A stretch of 64,000 nt of DNA from Toxorhynchites rutilus septentrionalis (Eukaryota > Arthropoda > Insecta > Diptera > Culicidae), in NCBI RefSeq assembly GCF_029784135.1, contig NC_073744.1:73159794-73223793 (forward strand). The letters are read 5' to 3'. Below are positions 29,465 to 42,800 of this stretch, in pieces. Below the pieces are notes generated by a model. The model ran no database searches and had not been told where the DNA came from. It saw only the letters and a program-made list of their open reading frames with translations. The position numbers were made by a program, and so were the translations under genes. The stretch's first letter is position 1. Every line of letters begins with the position of its first letter.

Positions 29465-29690
29465 TTTAATTTGGTTCAATTTGCTTGATTAATTCTCGAG
29501 TTATGCTGAAATTTGTGTTTCATTTGTATGACAGCCCACGCTTAGTGAGGGGGGAGTTGTCTCGAATTATAATAAGAACCTTCCCCGGCCCCAAAAAACC
29601 CCTATATACAAATTTTCACGTCAATTGGTTCAGTAATTTCCGAGTCCATAGGAATCAGAAAGACACAGAAATACGTTCATATAAGATTCA
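29465..29690 (+). repeat. Dispersed repeat, fullest copy
   Basis: 'ggttcaatttgcttgatta', 'attctcgagttatgctgaaa', 'gtgtttcatttgtatgacag' followed by 'aaaaacccctatatacaaat' and 'aattggttcagtaatttccg'. It shares its first ~90 bp with the copies at 8.55 and 18.53 kb. The class is undetermined; it is not coding. Confidence 0.6.
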
Positions 29691-30124
29691 TAGAAGTTAT
29701 ATAGAAGATGACGAGTCTTGGTAGAAGAAATAGTAAATTTACAGTGGAAGGAAATTGTAAATACCCAATTAGAAGATCAATCAATCAAGAATTTTGCGAT
29801 TGAACTCATGAACGTTCGCTTAGTGAGAAAACGTAAATATTCGAAAGAATTCATATAAAAAAATTTGGGCGGAATGAAGTTCGTCGGTCAGTTGATTCTA
29901 AATATAATATCAATCAACAACTGAAGGCCAAATTTTCAATCAGGTGATTTTCATGTCGCACGATCTTATCGGACTTTATCCCATATCAGGAAATTCAACA
30001 CATTAATCAAGATATACCCTTCAGTAATCACGTGTCAGTACCACGTAAATATGGGAATGGGAAAGATATAATCAGATAATCAACATTAAGCTACTATTAT
30101 CTATCATTCTGTTTCGTAAAATAT

Positions 30125-31680
30125 GGCGCTGATATATGTTGCTAAAAAGAAACGCCGCCAGGAAGAGGAGGAGTGTGAGGAACTAGAATAGTTGCACCGT
30201 TCTCATGAGACGTGAAAGTTCTATCAGAAACTCAATGCATCCAGGAAAGGCACCGTGCCACGAGTAGAAATGTGTCGGAATAAGGATAGGAGTATATTAA
30301 CGAACGTGATGTGACCGAAAAGTGGAGGACCTCGATAAACACCTGAATGGCGTACAGGCAGAGGACCGAGATAACGATTAAAGTGATTACGCTGGTGCAG
30401 TAAATAATGAAGATGTTCCACCCCCAACGATAGGTGAAGTTAGGAATGCTATCAAACAGCTTAAGAACAACAAATCAACTGACAAAAATGGCTTCAGATC
30501 GGAACTTATCAAGATAAGCCCTGAAAAGTTGGTTAGTTATCTGCATCGACTGGTTGTCAGAATTTGGGAAACAGAACAGCTACCGGAGGAGTGGAAAAAT
30601 GGGGTTATTTGCGCTATCTTCAAAAAAGAGTACAAACTAGACTGTAAAAACGTTCGTGTAATCACCGTCCTGAATGATGTCCACAAAGTGTTTCCCAAAT
30701 CATCTTCCGTCGTCTATCGCCACTTACAAACAGATTCGTAAGAGGTTATCAGGCCAGCTTCATCGAAGGTCGGTCTGCTACTGACCAGATCTTCATCTTG
30801 CTGCAGATCCTCCAGAAATGTCGTGAGTACAGAGTCCCTACGTACCATCTATTCATCGAATTTAAAGCCGCTTTTTTTCGCTGATGACGTAGACATTGTC
30901 GGCAGAACATTTGAGTCGGTAGCTGAACATTGCACCAGACTTAAACAAGAAGCAAAGAATGTGGGACTGAGAATCAATGCGTCTAGAACCAAATACATGC
31001 TGACTTCCGGATCCGAACACGACATGACCCGATTGGGTAGTGGTTTAATTATCGACGGAGATGAGTTTGAGGTAGTGAAGCAATTTGTCTATCTTGGCTT
31101 AATGGTAACGGCTGACAATGATACCAGTCGCGAGATCCGGAGACGCATTATCAATGGGGGGTCGTACCCACTATGGTCTCCACAAATACTTAAGGTCAAA
31201 CAGACTTAGCAATCGTGCGAAATGTTCCCTGTACAAAACGCTCATAAAACCGGTTGTCCTTTACGGACACGAAACTTTGACAATATTCGAAGATGATCTG
31301 CGAGTACTCGGAGTATTTGAACGACGGGTGTTAAGAACCATCTTCGGCGATGTACAGGAGGACGACGTATGGAGGCGAAGGATGAACCAAAAGCTCACGC
31401 AACTCACCGGCAAACCCAGTATCCAGAAAGTGATCAAAGCTGGAAGGATACACTGAGCATGTTGGACATGTAGGATGTTGCAAGAATGTCAGACAACTAT
31501 TCTGCAAAAATGGTGTGCACCGGGAATCCGGCTGGAACGAGACGACGAGGAGCACAGCGAGCAAGGTGATTAGGCCAAGTGGAACATAATAAGCACGGGG
31601 TGCCCGCGGAATTGGAGAGAGAAGGCCACGAATCAAGTTAATTGGAGAAAAATTGTGCATCAGGCCATGTTGTAAAGACA
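30125..31680 (+). pseudogene. RTE-clade non-LTR retrotransposon relic
   Basis: A decayed plus-strand reverse transcriptase. Order: connector words (QKLNASRKGTVPR near 30,220), RT finger (PEEWKNGVICAIFKK at about 30,580), VITVLN, then the catalytic FADDVDIVGRTFESV near 30,880. Next is INASRTKYML, a thumb block (FEVVKQFVYLG), YKTLIKPVVLYGHETLTI and FERRVLRTIFG, with a tail near 31,650 reading VNWRKIVHQAM. Stops and shifts separate these pieces and part of the palm is missing. The C-terminal string pattern is that of RTE elements. It lacks the endonuclease and is inactive. Confidence 0.8.
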
Positions 31681-32284
31681 TTAATCCAAAATATATTAGC
31701 TTAGCATGTTCGTTGCCCAGCGTGATTCGGTCGAGTTCTTGCGGAGTCCAAATTTCATTGCATTGCATCAAATTTCTCATTGAAGGAGTTGCATAAGGGT
31801 ATGTTAGTAGCCTTAGTATGGAGTATGGAGTGTGGAGCAAAGATTTTCGATCCGGGAAACCGCAAAATTTTTCGGTATACAGGACGGGGTCGATTATATG
31901 AACCGTTTGTATGTACATGGATAACTTTGTAACTTTGTCTGTTGCGATGTCCCACATTAAAAGAAATTTAACCCCATTCCTGTTGACCGATTGATCTGAA
32001 ATTTGGAACACCTTTATCTCTGCAGTCATTATGAAACTGCGTATTCCATGATCTTGAAAACCCATGATGGCGGCCGCTATAAAATGGCGCATTTAATATT
32101 TTCTCTAAACCCCATCAATATGGGTATCAAATGAAGAGGCTTGACTAGTAGAATACAATTATTGATGAAAAATGTAAATCCAAGATGGCGGTCGCTACAA
32201 AATGGTGGATTACATATTTTTTCAGAGCCCCATTAACATGGGTATCAAATGAAAAGGCTTGACTAGTAGAACACAGTCATCTAT
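31681..32284. repeat. Dispersed repeat with internal two-unit tandem
   Basis: Two ~95-bp units (about 32,066-32,160 and 32,184-32,275) share 'aagatggcgg', 'aaatggyg', 'ccccat', 'atgggtatcaaatga' and 'ggcttgactagtagaa'. The antisense frame 31,331-32,092 crosses the RTE end and this repeat and is not a gene. Confidence 0.6.
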
Positions 32285-33170
32285 CAGGGTGTCGACTATC
32301 TTGAAAATCCATGAAAATCAGAATATCGGGGAATTAAAAAAATGTCAGGGAATTTCGTCACCAATCTGGAAAAAAATAAAATCCCGCCAATTAGAATTTT
32401 AATTATAGCAGTAATTAAAAAGTAAATGATGCCAAAAAATTGTATTTCACTAGTTTGACTCTGTAGGCTTTTCAGTATATGTTGTTTGCTTTTGCCGGTG
32501 GGTGAACTTAGTCCTCCCGAAGGATAAACAACGCAAAGCTAGACGGCTTTTACGTTCGCGATGTTTTTATTGCCATTTGGCGTCAGTATCAGCAGTTCAG
32601 CTTCAACCAAATCCCTTCCTTTCGAAAACTATCGATAAATTCATGCTTGAAAATCATACTATCAAAGCTGAGATCCTGTGGTGCTTGGAAACAGTTATGT
32701 GTCACAAATCAATCCGCACTGCTGAAAAAGAAATGGTTGTATTGAGAAGAAAATTTTTTCATGACAGCTAGAAAGCTGAGAAGATTCAACTAGGGCGTGA
32801 TAAATTGAGCTATATGATGATGTTTGGCTCGATGAAACTTTGTAAGCTATGCATTGTCGTTGGTTTCGACGTGTCTTCGAATAAGACTACAAAGAAGCTA
32901 CAGATGGACCTGAATGTCACATTTTGGGATGAATAAAAATGTTGAACTAATTAATTCAAATAGTACGAAATTCTTATTCCCTTTATCGTCATATGAATCA
33001 AAGTTGATGAAATGGCTACGGGAAGCGAAATCTGGAGGTAAAACGAAAAAACAATTGGAAAACGCGCAGAAGAGAGTCGAATGTCGTATGATTGCTAGCA
33101 TTTCGTTAAAATCGTGTCAGTTTCATGAAATTGATCCGAATCAAAATGAAAATGTCTCTTAAACAGTATT
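32285..33170 (+). pseudogene. Decayed transposase-like relic, copy 1
   Basis: The frame 32,502-32,771 encodes a piece with DKFMLENHTIKAEILWCLE and SIRTAEKEMVVLRRKF. Downstream, after stops, FVTFWDE-like words and ESKLMKWLREAKSGGKTKK appear (32,940-33,160). The pattern KAEILW…L…S followed by D/E-containing blocks recalls hAT-derived proteins of insects, but I cannot assign it firmly. A second, more decayed copy lies at 41,450-42,500. Confidence 0.4.
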
Positions 33171-33210
33171 ATTAAATGCCTTTTTAATCTTTTACGACAC
33201 TTCTTATGGC

Positions 33211-33523
33211 GGGTTTACATTAGGGAGATCTATAGGTATAGATAGATTCTTTCACGTGAAAATAGGTGTAAACGGGTGAGAATAAATATGATACACTTAT
33301 TCGAGGTATATATAACTTGAATAAATTCAGCATATGTAAACGCTTGTGAATTTCTCACTGGTGAGAAATCACTAAAGTTGGATGCAGTTCTACTTTAGGT
33401 GAATAAATTCACCGAAAATATGAATATATTCATTATAGAAGTACACGCTAGTGTAAACGGTTGATGCGATTTCTATAAATCTCATCATATTTCTTCACAT
33501 GAATATATCACTAGTCTAAACCC
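33211..33523. mobile_element. MITE with GGGTTTA ends (313 bp)
   Basis: The left end GGGTTTACATTAG and right end, reverse complement GGGTTTAGACTAG, are inverted. The interior is rich in 'gtgaa/ttcac' words about heat-like 'cacgtgaa'. Noncoding. Confidence 0.7.
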
Positions 33524-34325
33524 ACCCTTAGTCATCGTTTAACTCAATCACAAACGATTCGAGTACTATTGGAGATTTTGATTACTAGTCTACATCTGGA
33601 TTTTTTCTGAAAAATTACTAAAAAAGTTACAGGAGGGTTGTGTCCGAGACACGACCGCATAGTTGACGTAGGATTCCGTTAGGCTATCTGTTGATTTTGG
33701 ATATGTTTGAAGAATTACATCGTTAAATTCTTTGATAATGATTTGGTGGCCCTGAAAATGGCCGTTTTGTTTGGTTGCTGGCTATTGTTTGTTCACTCCA
33801 CCCGTGTTTACCGAGTGATGATAACAGAAAGATGGTAAACAGTTGTTGGATGGTGCGTATCAGATGAAAATTACCGAAGTGGAACGAGATATGATGAAAA
33901 CCACCCTCTGTGATCCTAGACGAGATGCCTCCTATGTTATGTATGGATGAAATAAAGAAAAAAAATCAATGTTGATAAAAAAAGATAATAACCAATACCG
34001 GACACAACTATCAATTTTTCTCGTCAGTAAAAAAACTAGCAATTTTTCTCGTCAGTCATTTTACTTTAATATAAAAATACATATTTGAAATGGGAAAGGT
34101 AGTTTTCTTTTATAACTTTTACTTTCTGAGTGTTTATTCAACCCAATGCGAATTTTAACTGGACTAGCAGCATTTAATACTATATGTAGAGCATATGGGA
34201 AATCACTTTTTCTAATATTTCTTCACTTTTCCAATTTTTCTCGCCGTATAAACTTTCCCTGGGTGAAAATAAACACAACAAAACAGACAGCTTAAACCAA
34301 ACGACCCGTTCTCGAGCGGGAACAC

Positions 34326-34596
34326 TTCTTCTTGAACGGCGTTAACGTTCTCTGTGGAACTTTTGCCGTCTCAACGTATGCATTAACTAGCGTCATTTAT
34401 TAATATTTAGTTGAGATTTCTTAAGCCAAATGACACGCCTTGAATGTATTCCGATGGCAAGCTCTAGAATACGGGTGACCACAGTTCAAGTCGAAGAAAA
34501 TTTCTTTGACGAAAAATCCTCCGGCCAGAACGGGAATCGTACCCGAACACCCGGCATGATAATGTGAGACGCTAATCAGTCGGCCACGGGTGCACC
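34326..34596 (-). mobile_element. tRNA-derived SINE, copy 1
   Basis: Read on the minus strand it begins GCACCCGTGGCCGACTGATT (A-box region TGGCCGA…) and has a B-box-like GGGTACGATTCCC about 45 bases later. It ends in a (GAA)n-like tail. The exact 15-bp target duplication CTCGAGCGGGAACAC lies at 34,311-34,325 and 34,597-34,611. About 270 bp; Feilai-like in general design, but the family name is not confirmed. Confidence 0.88.
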
Positions 34597-34818
34597 CTCG
34601 AGCGGGAACACACCTTGGGTTTTATTTATGAAAATTGAAATAAATCGTTTCATATATCGAGTCATTTTTAACACAACTGCTAGCATATACAATTTTGCAC
34701 TATACACGATCGGTCATTGATATGAAATTTTACGAAGCAACCAACATTAAAGTTCCAAATTTAAATTTTATTTGCTAGAATTAATCGTATCACTCACCTT
34801 ACTTGCAATATAAAAATG

Positions 34819-34986
34819 CCCCCGACTTACATATATTTGCAATGCCGATTTCCCCCCGGCACCTTGTTTTTGATGTCTCTGTTAGGAAACACATCTCGGT
34901 ACGAACCAAAATTCCCCCTACTTTCATGTATTCGCAATGTCGGTTTCTCCCGTGCAGCTTGGTTTTGATGTCTCTCTAAGGGACCC
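34819..34986. repeat. Two-unit direct repeat (~84 bp)
   Basis: Units share 'cccccga/cta', 'tgcaatg', 'cggttt/gattt', 'ttttgatgtctctgt' and end near 'cacat/cccat'. Diverged by roughly a quarter, judged by eye. Confidence 0.55.
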
Positions 34987-35621
34987 ATCGCATGTGTCGT
35001 CAATTTCGACCAATCAGAAGTAGGTATTTCCGTTAGGATAGGGGTTGAGTTTTTTCAATTGTTCGATAGTTAGTTTCATGACATATATTATTTTCTTCAA
35101 TATAAAACATTGTTATGGACTCCAATCCATCATGAAATGACTGAGCAATAAGCGTTTGAAATTGGACAATTTTCACGATGTGCTCGATTTTCGATTTTCA
35201 ATTTGTACCCCAATATGTTCCCGAAAGACGTAATCCTACGTCAAAATCAAGGGATATCACGTTTTTTCGGATTTTGCTAGTAGATTCCTTTGTAATTTGT
35301 ACTCTCTACTGCCGATGCACGTGCAATACCACTGTTGGACCGTCCAGAGCTAAGTAGACAGGGAATAACATTCACGAATTGCTTCCCATAAAAACCCCGT
35401 CCCTTTGTACCGCCCGGTGAGTTCCCCGTTACCCAACACATAAAATCCACGCAAGAATCGTGATAAGGTACGGCACTAATTTCCTTCATAAGTGCTAAGC
35501 TCCGTTACAAGCTCTAATTAAGGTTATATGCTCTGAGGGAGTATAAGAGAGAAATGTGAGCTGAGGGAGAGATGTGATATTGCACTGTTATTTTTTACGT
35601 GGGTACCGGGTTACGCGGGGT

Positions 35622-35735
35622 AAAGAAAACCGCGTTAATAGGAAAATCCCCGTAAAAAACCGCGTTAATTTGGAAAATCCGCGTGAAAAAACCGCGTTAA
35701 TTGGAAAATACGCTTAAAGACCGCGTTAAAAAAAC
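35622..35735. repeat. Minisatellite, ~30-bp unit, about four copies
   Basis: Repeats of 'aaaccgcgttaattggaaaa' plus 'tccgcgt' with small length changes. A G+C-richer island in A/T-rich DNA; 'ccgcgttaa' occurs in every unit. Confidence 0.85.
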
Positions 35736-36784
35736 CTGGGGGTACACAACTTCTACACGAGCTTAGAAATAATTTTTTTTAATTTGAAGACTCACGATGT
35801 TGGAACTGGCAACACAAATACCTGCATATAGAAATGATGAAACAAATAATCTGAAAGTTATCGAAAATGAACTGGATCTGAAATTGGGATGCTTGAAATT
35901 AGAATTAGCAAACAAGTGGTAACGCCTGTTCTATGTATTCAATAAAGGGTTCAAGAGTAAGGCGCACCTGATTAAAGAAAACTAAAAGACTCAAATAAAT
36001 TAGTAAAAAAATATCCAAAGCAATACTTCCAGAGGTGTCTGGAGCTTCATCCTTCAAATTCAACCGTCTTTGGCGGTTTTTCGTTTTCATTAAAGAAACT
36101 CCTTCCGATTTGCACATTTACATTAGTATTTAAAAAAAATCCTGGTAAGATATTCAGCAACGAAATCTCAACTAAATATTTACTATAATGCCGTAAGCAA
36201 TACCACGTTGAATGGGCGAAATTCCTCCAGGAAAATTGGTGTCAATCCCCGATGGTTGAAAAAATTCCCGAAGTTTGCAGAACACTCATACTTTTAGTTT
36301 GTCTCTTGTTTTGCGGTTTCATTCCCAAGAAATGGTTACTTGAAAAACCGAAACTTGTCTAGGAGTTTTAGGAAAGGAGAGAGGATTATATATGATTCGC
36401 TGACAATGTGGATACACTTTGTTGGTCTTTTTATTCAGTACAAGCCGAGCTGATAACGCGGCTTCAATTTACTACGAATTTTCTGACTGCAATGCAGTTT
36501 TGCACAAATATAATCATGCATACAATCTGAATGAAGATTACTGCAGAGAATTCGGCAGTATCGGCTATATTGTAGTGTGAGATAAGATATATATGAGAAC
36601 TAGAATGAGCGTCTGTGTTATCTAATTTCGGTTGTCAAATGTATATTACAGCTATGAACATATAGGGACTATTGCAACAAATCGCGCTTCGATTGAAATA
36701 TTGAAATAATCATCAGATTCCGAACATGTAATAAGTTTTTGCATCAATTTAATATTAATAATCTATTCCATTTCTTCACTCTAG
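35736..36784. other. Presumed intron or upstream sequence, no feature
   Basis: No supported repeats or genes. It ends in a splice acceptor (cttcactctag at 36,774-36,784) that would open the exon carrying the V-ATPase start codon. Confidence 0.4.
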
Positions 36785-36831
36785 GATCTCCCACAACGTA
36801 TCAAACACATAGATAGTTGCCACAGTCAGCC

Positions 36832-39800
36832 ATGGGTTCACTGTTTCGCAGTGAAGAGATGACCTTGTGTCAGCTCTTTCTCCAGAGCGAGGCCGCATAT
36901 GCTTGTGTCTCTGAGCTGGGAGAACTTGGGTTGGTTCAATTCCGAGATGTAGGTTCTATCAACATCTAAACGCTACAGTTGTTAATCGTAAACCTCTGCC
37001 CTATCATTGCAGCTCAATCCCGATGTGAATGCATTCCAGCGTAAATTTGTAAATGAAGTGCGTCGTTGTGATGAGATGGAACGCAAGCTGCGCTATCTCG
37101 AGAAGGAGATCAAGAAGGATGGTATCCCGATGCTGGATACGGGAGAGAGTCCCGAAGCTCCTCAGCCAAGAGAAATGATCGATTTGGAGGCTACTTTCGA
37201 GAAGTTGGAGAATGAGCTGCGCGAGGTGAACCAAAATGCCGAAGCTCTGAAGCGCAACTTTTTGGAGTTGACTGAGCTGAAGCATATATTGCGTAAGACC
37301 CAGGTCTTCTTCGATGAGGTGAGCACAACCTGTTTCAAAACCATTTCCAACATTCTTTGATAGTTCATTTTCCCTGTATATAAAAACCAATCGTGTGAAT
37401 CCGTATCGCCCCTCGTTTTCCTGAACAACTTTTTTTTTACATGTTTATTTTCTCATTATATGGCCCTAAGTTTTATATTGTTCAGTTTTCGAAAAAGGTA
37501 CCATTATTTAAATAACATGCATTCGCAACAATTTCCTTTGGAATGTGCAGGTGAATAATATGCGTTCAAAATTCGGTTTTCAAACTGTGTCAGATATTGC
37601 ATGCTTTTTGTTACTAATAATATTGGTTCGATGATTATTCATCACCATACAAAAAAAAACCACTTGGTCAACAATGGATTCTATAGTGATGAATAATTAT
37701 CGAGCCCAAAATCTTATTAACCAATTCAAGTCTCTAATCACTAAAATTCTTAACCTGCTTGTCAAACTGTTAACATAATATTGATCCACACGCAAAACCA
37801 ATGATGCAAAATATGTACTAACGCTGCTGCCTGCTGAATGCCTGATGTTTGCACGAAGTGTTTCGGATCAACACAAACCGAGCGGATAGAGATTAAGAAG
37901 TGATTCATAACGGAACTAACCCCCTTATACCGAGAATGCACGCGACTGATCCTTCAACCCATAACATTGTTTGTCACATTTCCTTGTAGCGAGGTATTGT
38001 ATAATACTTTTCCCATCTCGGGTCACCGGTGGTTGCGCAGGTAAAACCATATTTACCAGAAGAGATAGCGTCACTCATTTGATTTGTGCGATCATCATCA
38101 ATCATAACATTCGTGCTTGTTTGAAACGCTTATCTATTGCCTTTTCTTCATTTATTTTAACAAGCGTCAGACAGTCTCCGCGCCAACGTTATTCGGTGTC
38201 GGATTGTTGGTGATGGTGGAGGTCCGTTTCAGCTCATGATGCGTTTGATATTGCTGATGTTGCTTTGTATTTTAACCGTTGGTTTCAAGTAGCGGCTAGA
38301 TTGGAAGTTATTGTAAGAAACGGATTTTGGAGCCACAACTTAATTAGGAAAAATCGACTATTCACTTTAATTATGTCCGGTGCAGTGCGGTTGCAACATT
38401 CGCACGCAAACTATTTTTTTCCGCTTCCCTTTATCAATCCGCAATCATGTTCATTCGCCTTCATGCGAAAATCGCCAGGCTTTGAGAACAATTTCAACTG
38501 AAAAACGATGGCTCCATCAGTTTTCCATCATTCAATGGCTTGTTTCGTGCTTGTTTCTAATGTTCTTGTGGATTTTTGTTCTGAACCATATATGGATGGT
38601 TCCACAACGAAGCTCGTATTAGTTTTGAACAAGGATACGAGCATTACTGCACGTTCTTGAGCTAAAGTTCATCTGCTGGAAAGCACACTTAAGCCATTCT
38701 GGCAAAAAATATAAAGCTTCGAAATACAGTATGGGTTCATAAAAACCGTAATGTTTGAAACATCAATCTCATTTGCAATTTGGAAACATCATCATGACTA
38801 CTTCGCATTGCCTCTTCCAATTCCATGGACATTCAGTCTTTGACACTTAGTCATTCGAAACAGAACATTGTTAACCATATAGATGCCATATTTCAATTCA
38901 TCATAAAGTTCTAGGCTATTAAGATTGTACCTTCGAAGCAACTAATCGTTCTAAATTTGTTTCGGTTGGCGGTGGTTGGTTGATCTTCAAAACAAAATTG
39001 AAATTACCATCGTCATCATCGTCGTCGTTGTCCCATTTCATGTGCAAATCCTGCTTCCGGTTGTGTTGTGATCAAAAAATGTTTCTAATCAAAACAAACA
39101 AACGCAAAAAACGCTACACGCAAACACTCGAGTCACAGGCAGCGCCCGCAATCCACGTACCTAATAAGTCAAGAAACCGCTATCAACAGATGGCGGATTC
39201 GAACAGGGAAGAGGAACGGGTTAATCTACTCGGTGAGGAGGGCATTCGAGCTGGTGGTGCCGGGGCACAGGGACAAAACCTAAAACTAGGGTAAATATGA
39301 ACCACTTGTTTACTTACTGTATCGTTTCCCAAAACACGCATTCAGCAATTGTTAGCAGTGTTGTTCCGAATATCTGATGGAGCAGTTTTTGGTTTATGTA
39401 AATCTAATAATGACATGTTTTCCGTTTGATCCTCTGTATATGTCTGCAAATCAGTTCATTACTTGTTTTTATGCACACCACACACGGTTTCAGAATTGCT
39501 TTTAAATTAGATATCGTTTTCTTATTTTTAAAGTCTTTTTTTATTACGCTGTTCTTTATTGTTTCGAAGAAACGCTATGAGAGATTTCCCGAGTTCAACC
39601 CAAATTACAGCCGTCAGTTAAGGCAAGCCCCGTAATCATTGCAAGAATACTGTATGTGTGCCTGTTTTTATGTATTTTTGTGTTGTTCAAACTTCTAACT
39701 CTAATCTCAGAACAGGTTGATTTTGTAAGCGTGATATATTTGTAACCAGGAGGAGATAATTTTAAAAATGCACTCATTTAGGCTAACCTTTATCATTTTT

Positions 39801-42800
39801 CGTACCCTCATCGATGTAGTTTACAATTAATTTTACAATTTTCGCTTCGTTGGTTTCATCAATGTTTTAATTGATTATGACTAGTCTATCATTCATCAAT
39901 TTTGTGAATAGAAAAAGAAAATATGTGTTAAAATGCAAACATGGAAACGCATGGAAAAATAGTAATAAGAAACACATGATAGACCAAAGCGTAAATTAAA
40001 TGTGGAAACCCAAATTGGACTTGGAATTAGATAGAGTGCGATTCAAACCGGGATACTTTTTGAACTGATTTTGAAGAATCAGTTCAAGATGGTTGAGTCA
40101 TGATTCATACCCTTTCCTACGCGAGAATAATACGGCGCGCATGAGTATAATAAGCAAGCATCGCAAGCGTTATATTTCTTCTTGGTGTTATAGCTTGAAC
40201 ATTATTAAGCTTCGATCTTCGAATTAGGGATGCGATAATGACAATAATGGATTTTCAGGTGGAATGATCACAGTTTTAAAATATTAATTATGAATGAAAA
40301 TGAAATTTTCCGCATCAAATATGCATTCGATCAGGAAAAGAAACACGTATAAAAATAATCAATGAAAAATGTGTTTGATAATGTTTTATATTATAATGAA
40401 AAGTTTCAGTGAAATAGGAAATGGACGCCATGTTTAAAATATTAAAATGACATTTAGTTTCGCCTTCGTGTCTTCTTCTTCTTGAATGGCGGTTAACGTT
40501 CCCTGTGGAACTTTTGCCGTTTCAACGTATACATTAACTAGCGACATCTATTAATATTAGTTGAGATTTCTTAAGCCAAATAACACGCCTTGAATGTATT
40601 CCGATGGGCAAGCTCTAGAATACGCGTGACCACAGTGCAAGTCGAAGGAAATTTCTCTGACTAAAAATCCCCCGGCCAGAACGGGAATCGATTCCGAACA
40701 CCCGGCATGATAATATGAGACGCTAACCACTCGGCCACGGGTGCCACGGGTGCTTTCGTGTCTGGTAATCCAATAGAGATTGATTTGACCCCTAAATGAA
40801 TTTCACCACCAGACGTCGACACTGCAGCCAAGCCAAGACACGCTCCGGCACGTAGCAATGTATCCTTTTCGAGAATTACTTCAAATATTTGTCTGAAATA
40901 TGCTGTGTACAACCATACCTCGCTATACTGCCGCTCTTTATACGGCATTTCGCTATAACGGCCCTCTTCAATACAGGCACGTTTTCGATTTACGGCCTAA
41001 AATCTAAAATAAAAAATTGAGGATTGGTTCGAAAATCACTTTTGTACAGAAGTGAAAAAAATATTTGCGAGACAATAACTTTAGCAACATACAAATTAGG
41101 TATGTATACATACACATATTCCATGTAACATGAAGTCGTTTCATTTTTGTTTATAGATTATTGTTGGTTTTTATGTATGTATGTTGTATGTATTGTATGT
41201 TTATGTTATGTATGTATTTTTAATTTAAATGAATTTAATTTTTGATTCAAATGAAATAAAAATAAAAGGATAAAATGCATTTTGAATGATAAACCATATT
41301 ACATATTTAACAAATTTGGAACTGACCTGATTGAATTTGTATAAATTTATATTAGAATAATTGATTCCTTATACGGCTTTCCGCTCTACGGCCGAATTTC
41401 GTGGAACGTATCTAGGCCGTAAAGCGAGGCATGGGTGTATGACCTATATCAAGGTGTCGACTAGCTTGAAAATCCTTGAAAATGAGCGAATTCAAACCAT
41501 GTCAGGGAAAATCAGGAAATCTCGTCACCAATCTGGCATAAATATAATTCCGTCAATTAGAATTTTGATTGTTGCAGTAATTAGAGAGCTAATGATACCA
41601 AAATTTTTGTATTTGACTAGTTTGACTCTCTGCAGGTTTTTCAGTATATGTTGTTTGAAAAGTAGACGGCTTTTACGTTCGCGCTGTTTTTACGTGAATT
41701 GGTCATATTACGCGAGCTGCAACTGGGCTTTCATAATGGAGATGAAAAACTCATGAAGCTTCGAATTGCATATTTTACACGATTCACCAAAGGATTGATG
41801 AATTCAAAAAAACTCGTTAAAATCTTGACAGACAAATCTTGAAATTTCGTCTGAGATGCGAAGCACCGGTTTCAAAGCTTATGAAGCGTTGATGTATCCT
41901 GGATCTTTCCATCATTGATTCCGAAAAAAAAATTGGAGGGAAAACGATTCGAGAAGCTTTCGACTATTGACTATTTTGGTATTTGACTTTTTCGGTCGTA
42001 TCAGTGTAGCTCCAGCAGACTTATCACTGAAACAATACTGCTAGCAACATAGACAAATTTGCTGACTATGATTCTAAAAATTAACGACTGGAGCATTTTT
42101 GGAAAGGACAGGTTTGAGGAAAATTTTGTCAAAAATGGTCTTCTGTCTCTCGCGTGGGAACCCCCACGTTGGAAGAGTTTTTCCATTTAGAGCGAATGTT
42201 TTCCTGAAAAAAATGTAGGAGTAAACGGTTATGCTATGCGACAAGTTTATGAAGTATAGTCACTTTGAAAGGATGGGATCTAGTTAATTCAACTAGTTAG
42301 AAATTCTTATTCTCTTTGTCGTCATATGAATCAAAGTTAATGAAACGGCTACGGAAATCTCTGGAGGTAAAACGGAGAAAATTTTGGAAAACGCAAAGAA
42401 GAGAACCGAAACATTGCAAGATGAAACATTTCGTTTAAATCTTAACAGTTTCATGAAGTTCCAAGATCCAAATCAAAATGAAAAAGTCTCATTATGTACT
42501 TGTATTTGAGACCCCTTCAAGATAGCTGAACTGTATTCCCTTTTTCAAATCTTTTACGGCACATCTCAGTCTCAGTCGTTTAACTCAGTTAAAAATTACA
42601 AACAATTTTATATTGCATGAATCAATAAACAAATGTTACATGTTTACGATTTCCATAAATTGTAAATTATACAGTTACGCCATTTAGGCGTCGACAAAAG
42701 TTTATGTAATAATTTGATGTGCACAAAATATGTGCAATTTTTCATATTCTCTTTTTGGGCAACACATAGGTTCCATGTAAGATCATATTTCATAATGTTC

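Larger units (their letters stand above)
33663..35243. mobile_element. Possible element with TTGACGTAGGATT ends, carrying a SINE
   Basis: TTGACGTAGGATTCCGTT (33,663) and, inverted, TTGACGTAGGATTACGTC (35,226-35,243) match at 16 of 18 positions. The enclosed 1.5 kb holds a SINE (34,326-34,596) and a two-unit repeat (34,819-34,986). No coding was recognised. The borders beyond these words are not defined. Confidence 0.45.

Noticed and set aside
31331..32092. 253-codon minus-strand frame
   Set aside because: It crosses the antisense of the RTE relic and a dispersed repeat and encodes nothing recognisable.
34510..34596. Genuine tRNA-Ser/Leu gene on the minus strand
   Set aside because: The tRNA-like head continues into a 270-bp body with a repeat tail and a 15-bp target duplication, so it is a SINE.
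37004..37428. Minus-strand frames over Vha100-1 exon 2
   Set aside because: Antisense shadows of the V-ATPase coding exon.
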